Position numbers and translations under genes: made by a program. Shown piece after piece: positions 50,045-60,628 of a stretch of 64,000 bases of DNA. This DNA comes from Copromyces sp. CBS 386.78 (taxonomy: Eukaryota > Ascomycota > Sordariomycetes > Sordariales > Sordariaceae). The stretch is taken from contig MU839093.1 of assembly GCA_030685235.1 (NCBI GenBank), positions 124,001 to 188,000 of the forward strand. Direction: 5' to 3'. The notes under the pieces are model-generated. The model saw only the letters and a program-made list of their open reading frames with translations, made no database searches and was not told the DNA's origin. Position 1 is the first letter of the stretch; each line of letters opens with the position of its first letter.

Positions 50045-50749
50045 TTATCTCAGCGCTCAGACCTCTAATTCGGGGCGCGACGCACGGACCAGATTACACC
50101 ACAAAAATTAATTTATCGATTAAATGCCATAATTACTGTTTTGGGTAATATTTTTGACATGCGCCCTAAGAGGTCTGAGTTCCCGATGCAGCCTCCTATA
50201 CAATCTCGACAAGAATATCCAAACATCAACATCGATCACTACCTTATAACTTGACTAAATTTTATTATATTACCAAAAGAAATATACCCGGGGCTTAAAA
50301 ATGCTTTACAGATTATACGTCGAAATTTTCAGAAAGCTGGGATGAAAAAAAGTGCCAATGTTGAGCACTATAGTCGCGACCTATTTTCTGATAATTATCA
50401 TTTTCACCCCTTCGAGGATAGAAGTTACACTTTTAAATATATTGACAAAAAATGAATTACACCATGATAACCGCTATGAAATTCTCTACCTCTATGCATA
50501 TTTACATTCACTAATATGTCTTGTGGTGATGTCGCGATTTGGAAGTGAAGCCAAATTTCTGGATGGATTTTGGGTATTTATGTCGAGACTCGGGGTTTTC
50601 TGCATCGAGAACTCAGACCTCTTTTTTGGGCAATCTCAGTCAATACATACAAATACACTGAAAGAAACGATGCACGGACCATAATCTGGAAACATTGGAA
50701 AGATTCGACCGTTGCCCAAAAAAGAAAGTAGGTCTGAGCACTGAGATAA
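50045..50749. mobile_element. Non-autonomous element A, ends TTATCTCAGnGCTCAGACCT
   Basis: 705 bp between 8-bp flanks CTGTCATC (50037-50044) and GTGTCATC (50750-50757). It starts TTATCTCAGCGCTCAGACCTC and ends with the reverse complement of TTATCTCAGTGCTCAGACCT. Much of it is an inverted copy of element B on the right (shared GGTAATATTTTTGACAT-like and GCACGGACCA segments). No transposase frame. Confidence 0.68.
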
Positions 50750-50757
50750 GTGTCATC

Positions 50758-51064
50758 TTATCTCAGTGCTCAGACCTACTTTCTTTTTTGGGCAGGGGGC
50801 GACCTGCGGCTGCCAAGGATTGGGCCTGCAGCCCGTGCGCTTCGCGCACATCTGGCCAGTGCGCTGCGCGCACTGGTTTCTCAATTGAAAGTTTCCAAAG
50901 TTTACAGGTTGTGGTCCGTGCATCGTTTCTTTCAGTGTATTTGTATGTATGTTAAAAATATTACCCAAAACAGTAGTCATGGCATTTTATCGATAAATTA
51001 AATTTGTGTGGTGTAATCTGGTCCGTGCGTTACGCCCCGAAAAGAGGTCTGAGCGCTGAGATAA
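50758..51064. mobile_element. Non-autonomous element B, inverted relative of element A
   Basis: 307 bp between GTGTCATC (50750-50757) and CCGTCATC (51065-51072), with the same terminal sequence as element A. Its left half repeats the right end of A in reverse, so the junction forms a hairpin of about 37-bp arms around TGTCAT. The 8-bp flanks suggest a hAT-like enzyme mobilises both. Confidence 0.68.
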
Positions 51065-51072
51065 CCGTCATC

Positions 51073-53563
51073 TACGTCCTGATAACGTCGATGACTACGA
51101 CACATCGATCCGTCAGCCTGAGATGTATCGTCTTGCGGAAGATTTTCCTTATTCCAATAAGGTGGCACGCGTCCAGACCACGAAATCGATAGCTTCCCTT
51201 GCAAGGCGGTGATATCATCTCCCAAGAGGCGACATCGCGATAAGCATTGGCGTTCCCTTGTGGGCTCCCAAAAATCTCCACAGGGTCTTGCGCGCGCCGC
51301 GCTAACAAGAACCGTGACAGGCTGACAGCAGGCGATCTGCCGGGTGTGGCAGATTCAAAACGCCAACGGCCGCCAAAACCTCAATGGACCCTAACCCGGG
51401 CTCCACTCGCGAGTCTGTAATCTACCAAAACTGATAAAATGCATCATGAAAAGAACGTGGGCATTAAGCATACCTGCTACGGAAAAAGAATAAGCTGTGG
51501 AATCGAAACAAAGTAGTACCAAACGCGCCGTCGAACGGAGTTGCTGCCATCACGACGGGAGCCTCATCAATCTGTCGGGCATGTCGCGATGCGCCACTGC
51601 TGCCGCAGGCCAAGCTCCAGGGGTCCATCTTCGTTAGTGCTGCCTGTCGCGGCTTCTTGTCGTGTGGGGACCACAGCTTCGGGACGAGGAGCCAAAAGTC
51701 TCAGGGTTGTGGCCGTCAGACTTGGAAACTTTGATCTGCTCGTCAGGGTTGCAGCAGACGGGATATCAGACATTGATACTTACCTTACCATTCCTTCTCG
51801 AGATTCCCGAAGCTTCCCTACCTAACAAGATTCACAAGATATCTTGACCAAAATTTATAACAAGCCCAACAGTACCGATGATGTACACTCTGACGGGACC
51901 GTTCATCCTGCCTCGTTTCGTTCCATTTCCTCACAGTTCCATCCATTGGTAATCAAACCCCCATGCAGTCCAGGCAAAGTGTCGTAGGTGGCGAACACCC
52001 TATCTCTTTTCCTCCCCTTCTCGATCGAAATGATAAGCTCTCGAAGCACCACAAGTCCATGCAGCGAGCGTTCCTTGCATTAGTTACTTATCACAACACA
52101 CGCTACAGCCGGGTGGGCGTCGTCGTGGATTTGCTTGGATCGCGCTGGGCATTCGGCGGTTTTTTGCACAAAGCCTGATTGCGGCCCCTGCGTTTTGTGA
52201 GTAGAGGTACCTTGGATGTTGCGTTGTCAGTAACAATTTTATTCAAGAAGGGGTTTACCCCCAAGTACCTTAAGCACGAACTACTGACAATGCCCTGTCA
52301 AACCAAATGAGCCTACCAAATGGCCGCCATGACATGATCTACGGCGCCATGCAGCAAGCGGTTCCGTTCTCCTCTCCCGCCCCGGTCTCATTCGGTTCAG
52401 CCCAGCCAGCGGGCCACCGGGTCAGCGAACAAGCAAGCCCGCGATCCACACAGTTCATTGCAATTTGTTCACGGAAAGGGGAAAGAGAACCTACTAGGAG
52501 AAATGGCGGCTGGCTTGACGCCGTTAGACGCGGCGGCAGCAGAGCGGGAAGGATCAATTGAAAGGATTCACAAGCGACGTTTGGAAGAATGGCGGGGCAC
52601 GGGCCACATCGATATTGCCTGTATGTACCTCGCCATCGACATTCGAATTGCACACATCTCTTTTCGCTCTGACGCATCTTGATATCGACTTTCAACACCG
52701 CATCATAACCCGAAGCAAACTTCCCCTTCCTTCAAAACCAGAGCGGAAGATCGGCAAACTTTCAAGACACCAACCTCGAAAATCTGCAACAAAGGTTCGA
52801 GACATGTTCAACAAAACCAGGATTAAACGAGAGACACAATGCCCCGCGATCGCTACTGATTTCCAACCACGCCGACTTCAAAGACGGGACCCTCGATCAG
52901 CCCCGGCATGGGTTCCGAGGGTTCATCGGCTGGCGGACAGGGGCAAGGGTCGTGTGGGACTGTGGGAGGGAACAAGAGGGTTAGGGTTGCTCAGGTTGCG
53001 CTAACAATTACCCCTGAATTGGCGACGACGAGGTCGTCGATGACACAGGGACGACGAGACATGATCAATCAAGTTGGCGAACTCATGGACATTGCTGTCG
53101 TCTCCAGTCCTCAAATTGACGCTTAGAATGGCTTTTGCTCATTCGAACTCTCACAAGCCGAAGTTATCGCCGAGTGTCTGCCGCAGCAATTCTCACCCGC
53201 ACCTGCCCGGGCACAGCACGCCGGACAAAGCAGGGCAATTACGACCAACAACCAACAACTAACAGCCCAAACTCCAATCAACTTTTTCACGCCACCAACA
53301 TACCACACACATCCGGCCAGAGATTTTTTCGCTCGTGATTCTGACGTCCTCTTTCTTCGATACTATCAATCTTCCTCTTTCCACCACCAAGCTACCCAGC
53401 AACCTCGGATCTTCCTTTCCCCTTTCCTCTTCTCTCTCACCTTCCCCCATCTTATTCCCCTGCTTTTATTCTACCTCTTCCCCTCTTTAGCCCCTCGACG
53501 ATCCATTCCCCTCTGCCTAGATGTACCTGCCCTTTACACCTCGCTTCACGCTCTCCCTCATCC
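51073..53563. other. Intergenic; one possible unresolved gene
   Basis: 2.5 kb between the inverted elements and the paralogue array. A plus-strand ATG near 52504 starts a coding-like stretch (MAAGLTPLDAAAAEREGSIE) ending at a GTATGT donor-like site near 52621, and an open frame with an ATG at 52908 runs to a stop at 53126. I could not connect them through introns in a consistent phase, so no gene is called. T/C-rich sequence follows to 53530. Confidence 0.35.
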
Positions 53564-54151
53564 TCATCCACTCGCGCAAGGTAGAGGTACCTCCGCGTCA
53601 TAACAGAAACACTCGCACCATCCCTTATTCAACCTCCTCAACTCCTCCACTCTACTCCTCGGAACCATCTCCTCGTACAAGTATGGAGTGAACTGCCCCT
53701 CCTCCGGCTCGTTGTAGCCGTGCAAGGGGTTTTGTAGACCCCAGTGGAAACTCACCCCGTCTGCTTTCTTCTCTGCGAGTTGCTGCAAACCCTGTTCGAG
53801 CTCTTGGATGTTGACCATCACCAGGTCTTCATCGCTCTTTTTGGCGGGGTCGCCGGAGCTGGGAGCGGGAGCGGGAGTGATGGCTTTGAAGATGGTGACC
53901 TGGCAGGACTTAATGAGGCGCTTGATTCGGGCAACCGTGGCGTCGATGTTGTTGCGTTCGTCATCGGACAAGTCTAGTTTCCACTCTTGTGTTTCGTCGT
54001 CGTCGCTACCTCTAAGCATGCCCAGAAATCGAGGAAAGACATCAACGGTCAAAATCAGCGGGCATTTCGCCACAATCTCCGCCTCCGCTGTGGGGAAGTA
54101 GCCGGCCTTTCGGCTTCTTGTATCTTCAAATTTGGAATATCGTTCATGCAA
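53564..54151 (-). CDS. Array member 1: diverged or 5'-incomplete copy of the GDFC family
   Basis: Open frame of about 195 codons ending in a TGA at 53564-53566 (C-terminus CECFCYDAEVPLPCASG). It has no ATG near its upstream edge, so an upstream exon or loss of the 5' part must be assumed. Only 146 bp separate it from the stop of member 2. What is visible matches the later part of the family: GYFPTAE, then KCPLILTVDVFPRFL where other members have the G-D-F-C motif (Cys and Gly not kept), and ELEQGLQQLAEKKADGVSF in the place of the MKKL helix. The N-terminal cysteine patch was not found. It could be a pseudogene, a separate gene with an unseen first exon, or an alternative 3' end of member 2. 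Confidence 0.45.
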   Translation of the reverse strand: MHERYSKFEDTRSRKAGYFPTAEAEIVAKCPLILTVDVFPRFLGMLRGSDDDETQEWKLDLSDDERNNIDATVARIKRLIKSCQVTIFKAITPAPAPSSGDPAKKSDEDLVMVNIQELEQGLQQLAEKKADGVSFHWGLQNPLHGYNEPEEGQFTPYLYEEMVPRSRVEELRRLNKGWCECFCYDAEVPLPCASG

Positions 54152-54297
54152 GAAACGAACAAGATCATCTCGTCACCTGAATCTACGATCGATCAAAGCT
54201 GTCATCACGACGGTGAAGGGAACAACCGGCATGAAGGTGAACGTGAAGGTGAAGGTATGCCATCCTGAGTCTTATTGCCGAGTAGAAACTGATCCAT

Positions 54298-55022
54298 CTA
54301 GCCTGATGAGATTTGGGGTACCGCGCAGTGTTCAAAGCCACCCGGGTACAGACCAAAGATGATCTTCAGTCGAAACACACCCTCCGACAGGGCATCCTCT
54401 CGCAGTCTCTCGAATTTCACCGGAGGTTCCCCCATCCGGTTCTCGCAAAGATTCTTCAGAAACTGCACAAGGTCCACATTCCAACTACGCGCCTTTCCCT
54501 TCCGGTGACTGGGAGGCTGCATGTTGAGTGCGATCGAGTGCACAGTCTCCTTCCAGTCTTCTTTCGCAACATACACTTCCTCTCCCTCTAACACCTTCTT
54601 AGTTGTATCCATGAGCTGGCAGAAATCGCCGCTCACCTCAACCAGCGGCGTCCTGCTCTCCGGGAATCCCAAGATGAATTCCTCCAGTCCGGCCAGTGCA
54701 TCGATCTCGGTTGGCTGGAGATCAATTGGGTGGACATATCCGAAGTTTGGCTCTTCTTTCTTCCAATACTTGGTCGCACACGTCTCGCCGCCACCTGCGC
54801 ACTCCGTGCAGCGGCCAGTTAGAAGGAGCTTCCAAACTTCGACTCTTTCCCAAGTACCATTCCCATCATCGCCGCAAAACCAATCCCATTCCTGTTTTTT
54901 CGTTAGTAACAAGCACGAAAACAGCGAAGTCGCGACCAGCGGCTTACCAATCCCGTAGAAACGGAGGGCTTGGACTCCTCGGTGGAGGTAGAGGTAGTCT
55001 GGTGGCCTTCGGGAGAAGACAT
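54298..55022 (-). CDS. Array member 2: GDFC-family protein, unknown function
   Basis: Exons 55022-54948 and 54891-54298, with a 56-nt intron (GTAAGC, TTACTAAC, AACAG, phase 0), give 222 residues. The start MSSPEGHQTTSTSTEES is Ser/Thr-rich, without a myristoylation pattern. The cysteine region reads WFCGDDG..., then RCTECAGGGETC (CxxC plus a further Cys). It then has NFGYVHP, the family signature VEVSGDFCQLM, and a C-terminal LVQFLKNL helix followed by GVFRLKIIF. The stop is a natural TAG after PQISSG. The gene belongs to a seven-gene co-oriented array with one intron near the 5' end in each intact member. No known family is recognised; zinc binding is an inference from Cys spacing. Confidence 0.72.
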
Positions 55023-55160
55023 GATGGCCGGTGTAGTGGAATGTACAGTGTTCTAGGTATGTGTTCTTCGCCTTCTGTTTCGCTTTTGTTCACGTCTTTT
55101 GACGTTATGCACTTTTTAGTGAAGCCAGGACCTGACATGCCCAGAATGCAACGAGGCTGG

Positions 55161-55175
55161 CCATTTATTATAAGG
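55161..55175 (-). promoter_or_regulatory. TATA-like element of array member 2
   Basis: The minus strand reads CCTTATAATAAATGG, about 140 bp upstream of the ATG at 55022. It is related to the TATAATG block of the other members but lacks a clear GAGAGC partner. Confidence 0.4.
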
Positions 55176-55370
55176 AATAAACTACGCCCTCGACTGCCCC
55201 ATTTCCGGCCCAGATGGGTCTCGCAAAGTGTAAAAACTGGCAAGGATGTTGGTAACCTGGTCTCATATGAATACAAAGAACGAGCGGCTAACTGCCATTG
55301 TGTTGGTGAGTGATCGAGGAACAACTAAAGAAACAAGGGGTTTCCAGAACCCAACACGACTCCGCCCATC

Positions 55371-56169
55371 CTATGCTGCATCTCCCGCTCGGATGTCAAA
55401 ATACAACACTTTCTTGTCATGGGTCGTATCGTCTTCCTTCTTGACCGTGACGATTTCCTGCTTGAAATCCATCACAAGATTCGCGTCCCCGAGTTTCTTC
55501 ATCAACTCCCCGAAATTCCCTCGATGCGTTCTATCCCTCATCAATGGCATCCTCGTCATGAACTCCTCAATCGCTTGAAACACAGTCTTTCCATCCTTGC
55601 TGCCCACAACCTGGCATAGTTCACCCCTCAGATGAATCTCCGGTTCTTCTTCATCCTCCTGAAGATATGCCAGAACCCGTGTCAACCACTCAGGGGGCTG
55701 TTTTGTCACCTCCACCATGTAGTCGATTGCATCTTTCCACAAGATTGCCTCCCTCCTCATGCCCACGTTGGTGTTCCGGTTCCAGCTGGGATTCATTTGT
55801 GTTGTGAATATGCGGCAGCGGCCTTTCCACAACGACAAACCTCCCCACCGATGGAAGTGCGCTTTCAGGCCGTCAGGCGTATATCTCCTTAGCTGACCTC
55901 CTCCCCACCGATATTGTGCTTTGCCCATGGAGAGGACGGCGCATGTCTTGCATTTCTCGAAGGAGCCGATTCGCCATTTGAGCCAGCACCCATTTGGATC
56001 GGTCTGCGAGCAGTGGGTGCAGTGGGCGGAGACGAGAAATGTTTTGTCATCGGGCTGGTCCTGGATGTTTGCGAGCTGTTAGAAATATGAACCGGACTGA
56101 GGTGGAACTGGGGGCGTGACTTACCTTACGGAACATCCATTTCGGCTGAAAGCATGGCAAGTATTTCAT
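55371..56169 (-). CDS. Array member 3: GDFC-family protein, unknown function
   Basis: Exons 56169-56125 (MKYLPCFQPKWMFRK) and 56075-55371, with a 49-nt intron (GTAAGT, TTTCTAACAG, phase 0), give 249 residues. The cysteine region is the clearest of the array: HCTHCSQTDPNGCW, then KCKTC, i.e. two CxxC pairs about 20 residues apart, suggesting a small zinc site. A Gly/Trp-rich stretch follows, then the family signature EIHLRGELCQVVG (E-L for D-F), ELMKKLGDANLVMDF and a final VLYFDIRAGDAA. An ATG inside exon 2 (55928) would drop the cysteine region and is unlikely to be the start. The first exon has no MG start, so membrane anchoring by myristate is not predicted here. Confidence 0.75.
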
Positions 56170-56280
56170 GGTTTCGGGCGTTGTGTGGATGGTGTTCAAG
56201 TGCCCTTGTTGCTAGGGCTTGGAGGTGAGTGTATGAGTAGTGTTGATTTGTGTAAGGGGAAACATCTTAACGAGGAATAT

Positions 56281-56295
56281 GAGGGCCATTATAAG
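56281..56295 (-). promoter_or_regulatory. TATA-like element of array member 3
   Basis: The minus strand reads CTTATAATGGCCCTC, about 115 bp upstream of the start codon. It matches the TATAATG core of the other members. Confidence 0.45.
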
Positions 56296-56942
56296 AACAG
56301 ATTTCCTCTGTTCACGCTCCATCTCGATGGCGCATATACACAGATTTTCCTTTGAGATGTTCTGCCCGGTTGAGTTGATCGAGTAGTATCGATTAAGCGC
56401 TGGTGTCGCGCTTTGTTGGGTGTAGCAAGGAAACATGAAACGAGAAATGGACTCGGGGTGGAGAGTTTTGGTGGCTGTCTTTGAGGAGATGTTGGGTGTG
56501 CGGCTTGTTGGGACGAAGTTTTCTCGCAAAAGATGTCGGATGACCCTGAGCTTAAATCTCGAAATAGCTAATTATTTTGATGCACAATTTAGCCAGGAAT
56601 GAATGCAAAAAAGGGGATGAAATCGATGAGTGGATGATGACTGGCCGCTGAAGTGTCTGGTCTTTTGACAAATGTAAATTCGCAGTCTCTTCGTACCAGG
56701 AAATCCATCCATTTTGGATTTTTTTGATGCTAGCATGCAAAAAATGCTTTTGCCCGTCAAAATACGCCCTATAACTCCATATCCTATTGTTCCATTTAGA
56801 CCCTTGAATGAAACCCTTCTGAACTGCTGTGAAAACCCAGAATCGCCAAGTATGCCATTCATCCAGCCTCCGAGTTACCATACATGACCAGCAGAGCCTA
56901 ACGCCCAGCGCAAGGCTCAGGCAAGAACGTCTTTGCCTGGAC

Positions 56943-57572
56943 CTACTCATCATGTAGTTTGAAATAAAAGATATTCGTACCCTGCTCATGCTTCCCGTCA
57001 GAAACTCCAAATTCTTCAGACTTCAGTTTCTGATACAACTTAAAAGGATGTAAATGCCCAAACCCATCGTGCGGTCTGCATGTTCTTATACCCTCACGGA
57101 CAATATGCTCAGGGGCCAATTCCCTATCTTTTTCTACGCGGCAGAATTTACCCCGAAATTCAACCACTCCCGCACCTCCACATGATTTCTGGATGAAGAG
57201 AGCGTAGTCCCTCAAGTCTTTCAGACCCTCCTGGGCCCAAGGTTTGTTGCACATGATGAAGAGTTTATAAAAGTAGTCCTCAAACCGCCTTGAAAACATC
57301 CATTCGCAACAACGATATTTCTCTGCATTATTCTCCTTCTCACAGATGGTGCAGAGAGCTCTCGTGCGTATGGTGAAAGACGACGGCCCCCCGACATTTC
57401 TGTCATAATGTCGATTGGTTTCATAAAGCTCGTCCTGAGAAGACGACATGGAGAGAGAGGCCGGACCACTGTTGCCAGGGGCATTCTATGACCATTGTTA
57501 GGGGGACAAGATAGCGAGAAATCGAGGAAAGTGACTTGCCTCCTCCACAGACGTTGAGTGACCGCAGCCCAT
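56943..57572 (-). CDS. Array member 4: GDFC-family protein with MGCGHS start
   Basis: Exons 57572-57540 (MGCGHSTSVEE) and 57485-56943 give 191 residues. The intron is 54 nt and of GC-AG type (GCAAGT donor, CATAG acceptor, phase 0). The start fits the N-myristoylation pattern MGxxxS, with Cys3 as a possible palmitoylation site, so membrane association is likely. The body has CTICEKENNAEKYRCC (CxxC...CC), the family signature VVEFRGKFCRVEK (K in place of D), a LYQKLKSEEFG helix and a final NIFYFKLHDE. Neither a signal peptide nor a transmembrane segment is visible. Function unknown. Confidence 0.75.
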
Positions 57573-58533
57573 TGCGGCTTCGCAGGAAAATCTAGCTACC
57601 TAGGCAGGCATGTATGTTGGTCGAGGTATGCTTTCTTTCAGGGGATTTGTCCTCACAGCTTGGAACCGGAATTGTTCGTCAATGAAGTGTCCTAGTCTGG
57701 TGTGCCAAAGGACTGAGACTGATGAGAGCGCACCGGGTCATTATAGCTAGGAGTCCATTGGACTCCTGCTCATCATGGACCTCCTAGCTTGTTGCATCAG
57801 AAGAAATTTTGTTGGTAATTCCGGCGCGTACGGATGTTGATAGACGGGCGAGTGACCACATAGATACCTACTTTGTTGGTAATCAGGTGCTTGGAGAACG
57901 CCTTATGCCTTTTTCTACTTCATTCTAGATTAGCAAAGTTTGCTTCAACTGGAGGGGTTGGTGCCGTATCGCCAAACCGCTGCCTCGGCGGATTGTTGGG
58001 TGTATCGAGGAATCATGAAAGAGAAGTGGCCGTCTTTGATGGAGGCACATGGGGTGTGCGGCTTGTTGGCAATTTTGGTTCGCCTTTGTGCTGTAATGAC
58101 AGCGACATGCATGATTACCTCTAGCGACGACGGGACAAATGGATGGGCGTTGGGTTGATCGCAAGTAATTGATGCTCAAATCGAATGAAGAATGGAATTC
58201 ATGTCAGGTGGTTCCTCGCCCACGCTTCTGTCTGGACTTTTCGCTTGCACCTCGGGGGCCGGAATTGGTCCGAGGGCGCGAATCTGCAGCTGAAATAATC
58301 GAGTAAACGAATGATATCGATTTGCAAGAACAGCTAAAAGGAGCTCAAAGTTTTTCATAGCAAGTTCATAGCCCCTTCCAGTTCACCTCATGCTTCCTTC
58401 CCTCCCACCCGCCAATCTTCCATCCCAACTCTTCAACTGGGTTAGGCTGACGTAGCCCGCAATCTACCTAGCCATTGTATTAGGGTATATGTATTAGTTC
58501 CCGCGGCAATATTTCCGTGGCAAGCTGGCAGGA
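57573..58533. other. Spacer containing promoter of member 4
   Basis: Besides the TATA/GAGAGC block it holds a segment (57811-57859, GTTGGTAATTCCGGCGCGTA and onwards to GGGCGAGTGACCAC) that recurs upstream of member 5 and, less well kept, elsewhere. No gene is supported. Confidence 0.45.
57724..57747 (-). promoter_or_regulatory. Shared promoter block of array member 4
   Basis: On the plus strand GAGAGC is followed after 9 nt by CATTATAGC; as read by the gene this is GCTATAATG-N9-GCTCTC, 150-175 bp upstream of the ATG. The same arrangement occurs before members 5, 6 and 7. Confidence 0.6.
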
Positions 58534-58658
58534 TGGCGCAGCGGGCAAAGGCGTGGTCAGTAAACGGTGCCCCTCCCCTCATCTCTCCCGTAAACCCCGG
58601 CTCTCGTGGACGTTATACGTTCGAACCCGGTAGCTTTAAGTCCACATTCTTTTTTTTT
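58534..58658 (+). ncRNA. Candidate RNA polymerase III gene (tRNA-like A and B boxes)
   Basis: TGGCGCAGCGGG (58534-58545) fits the A-box consensus TRGCNNAGYNGG. GTTCGAACC (58619-58627) matches a B-box core about 74 nt downstream, and a run of nine T (58650-58658) follows. I could not fold the interval into a cloverleaf: T-stem and acceptor pairings fail. It may be a decayed tRNA, a tRNA-derived element or another Pol III transcript. The true 5' end is unknown. Confidence 0.35.
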
Positions 58659-58972
58659 GGCCCTTCTTTTTGTTCTCATCATCGCTGAGTGTATTTTGTA
58701 CTGTTAATGGGGGGGTTTTATCTTTTTTTCCTTTCACCTCACTTTTGCGGAGTGTGGACACGTTGATCACTGACTTCTCTAATTGAAAGTAGTTCCTCTT
58801 CTTCTCGGGCTGCGTCAACCTGGATAACAGGATTGGATTGTTGCAGTGGGAAGTGAGCAAGCGCCGCTTGAGATACCTGCACACCTGCATCAAGCGTAAG
58901 GTACTTACTTCTAAATACATGACATGCATTCGACCTTCCCTGTAGTGAACCTGCATAAACCACCTACACACT

Positions 58973-59525
58973 CTACAATCGGGTTCGGTAAGCAGGCAAG
59001 TGCCGTCTTAACAACCGAACCTCAAACTCCCTGTACTTCCCCTCTGACAACTTCTTCATTGCCACATGAAGGTTCCTGGCCCCCTTATTCTCATCGGTCG
59101 AGAATGCTGCCTTCTCAAGCTCTTTAATAATATTGCCACCCCCTGCACGCTTAACCGCACCGAAGTCAGCTACAACCAAGAACATCCCCCTATTCCGCTC
59201 TGCTTGTTCACCCTTGATTTCTCTCATCCATGGATCCGTCTTCAATCCGTTTTCCTCCAGCAGCGAAGGGCGAACGTAGGCCCAACGACTGCCAAAATCT
59301 TCGAAATGCTTGCACACATCGTTGTTTCGACATGGCCTCTGACTCTCTCCTCTGCATGACAGGCCCTGTCTGCACGGTATGCACGAACAGGCCGTGCAGC
59401 CGAGGGCAATCTGTACGTAGTACTTTGAATGCCACACATAAACTGTTAGCAGAGGCCCGTGATATCGGCCACAATTTCGAAAGGAGTGGGTGCCTTACCT
59501 TCGAACTTCCGGCTCCTAGGCACAT
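58973..59525 (-). CDS. Array member 5: cysteine-rich GDFC-family relative
   Basis: Exons 59525-59499 (MCLGAGSSK) and 59422-58973, with a 76-nt intron, give 158 residues. The first AG after the GCTAAC branch is only a few bases away and out of frame; the next one (CAAAG) restores phase 0 and was chosen. The cysteine region is the richest of the array: GCTACSCIPCRQGLSC, RPCRNNDVC, seven Cys in about 30 residues. The family signature is degenerate (FLVVADFGAV, with Gly for Cys). The helix HVAMKKLSEGKYREFEV is well kept. The start MCLG lacks Gly2, so it would not be myristoylated. Function unknown. Confidence 0.65.
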
Positions 59526-60628
59526 GGTGTCTTGGATATGGCAGTGGCCAATTGGCCAAAGCACGCGATGCGTACCGTAGAGATGCTCTTTGAATCCTTG
59601 AGTCCAGTCAATGTGTGCGTTTTTGGACTTGGGCTTCTATGACGCTTTTGGGCCGAATCTTGTTTGTTTTTGCAATGGGAAGTATGCTTTCCAAGTGATA
59701 AGCTTGTCTCCGGAAGGAAACCGATGAGAGCGCATCAAGCTCACTATAACCAGTGTTATAATAGACCGCTCACTCGACACACTGCCTACCATGCTCAGTT
59801 CCCCTTGTTCCTTGCGGTACATGTATGTCCAACGAGTTAGCTCTCATCAATGAACTTTTTCGTTGGTAATTCTGGCGCATACCTTTATGGACATGGGAAA
59901 ACGGGCGAGTGTCCATGTTGGTGATCGACATTTGGGAAGCGCCAACCACATTTTCCCCCTTCGTCTTTTTTTCTTTTCCTTTTTTTTCTCTTTTTCTTTT
60001 CTCCCTTTTCCGGTTGGCTGTAGCTGAGCAAAGAATCAGACTAAGTCTTCAAGACGCAGACAAAACTTTTTCTCCGCTGTGTTTAGGAGGTACATACAAA
60101 AAGGCATGTAACCGCCCGAGATTGATTCCAAGTGGAACCGGCGAAGGCCTCTCTTCTATGTCAGCTACGTATAGTTGGGGTGGGAGTCACGATTTTAGAA
60201 CTGTTTCATCTAGGTAAGGTACCTATACCTAAATGTGCTACTTGGAACAAGACAATCTCTGTACCCAAACGTCCTCGTCCATCCTGTCAGGCCTTGTGAA
60301 CAAACCATACCCTGGAGATGTCTCTGTAAGCCGTCCGACACCTAGGAAAAGATGGAGGAAACAGAAAGAAGGAAGTCATGAACATGTCCCAAATGCATCC
60401 TCCTACAGATTAACGCCCTGGCCTCAGTACACCATTCGCTACCTATCCTTCCCCAAGCCACACGCCAGTTCAACAGTCCCTCTCCAACGAGCTGATTCCG
60501 CGTCTTCACACCGTGCAGCAATGCCTTCTTTTCATTGAGTGCCCTGGAGACTCGGCATAAATTGAATGAACATATTAGCCCTCCCGTGAAAGATAGCTCG
60601 GGGCTACCATCAAAAGCCGCGCCATTAT
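59526..60628. other. Spacer between array members 5 and 6
   Basis: Holds the promoter block of member 5 and a recurrent segment (59862-59916, GTTGGTAATTCTGGCGCATA and onwards to GGGCGAGTGTCCAT). A T/C-rich tract spans 59955-60010. No gene is supported. Confidence 0.45.
59726..59750 (-). promoter_or_regulatory. Shared promoter block of array member 5
   Basis: Plus strand: GAGAGC, 10 nt, then CACTATAAC. About 200-225 bp upstream of the start codon. Confidence 0.55.

Noticed and set aside
52504..53126. Possible spliced plus-strand gene (MAAGLTPLDAAAAEREGSIE start, later frame beginning MGSEGSSAGG)
   Set aside because: Tried the obvious GT donors and AG acceptors; each join hits a stop or changes phase. 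Left as an unresolved interval.
56552..57010. 152-codon minus-strand frame overlapping the 3' end of array member 4
   Set aside because: Overlaps member 4 in another phase, and no family motif or splice sites support it.
58534..58650. Ordinary tRNA call
   Set aside because: T-stem and acceptor-stem pairing fail although A and B boxes are present. Kept only as a Pol III candidate.
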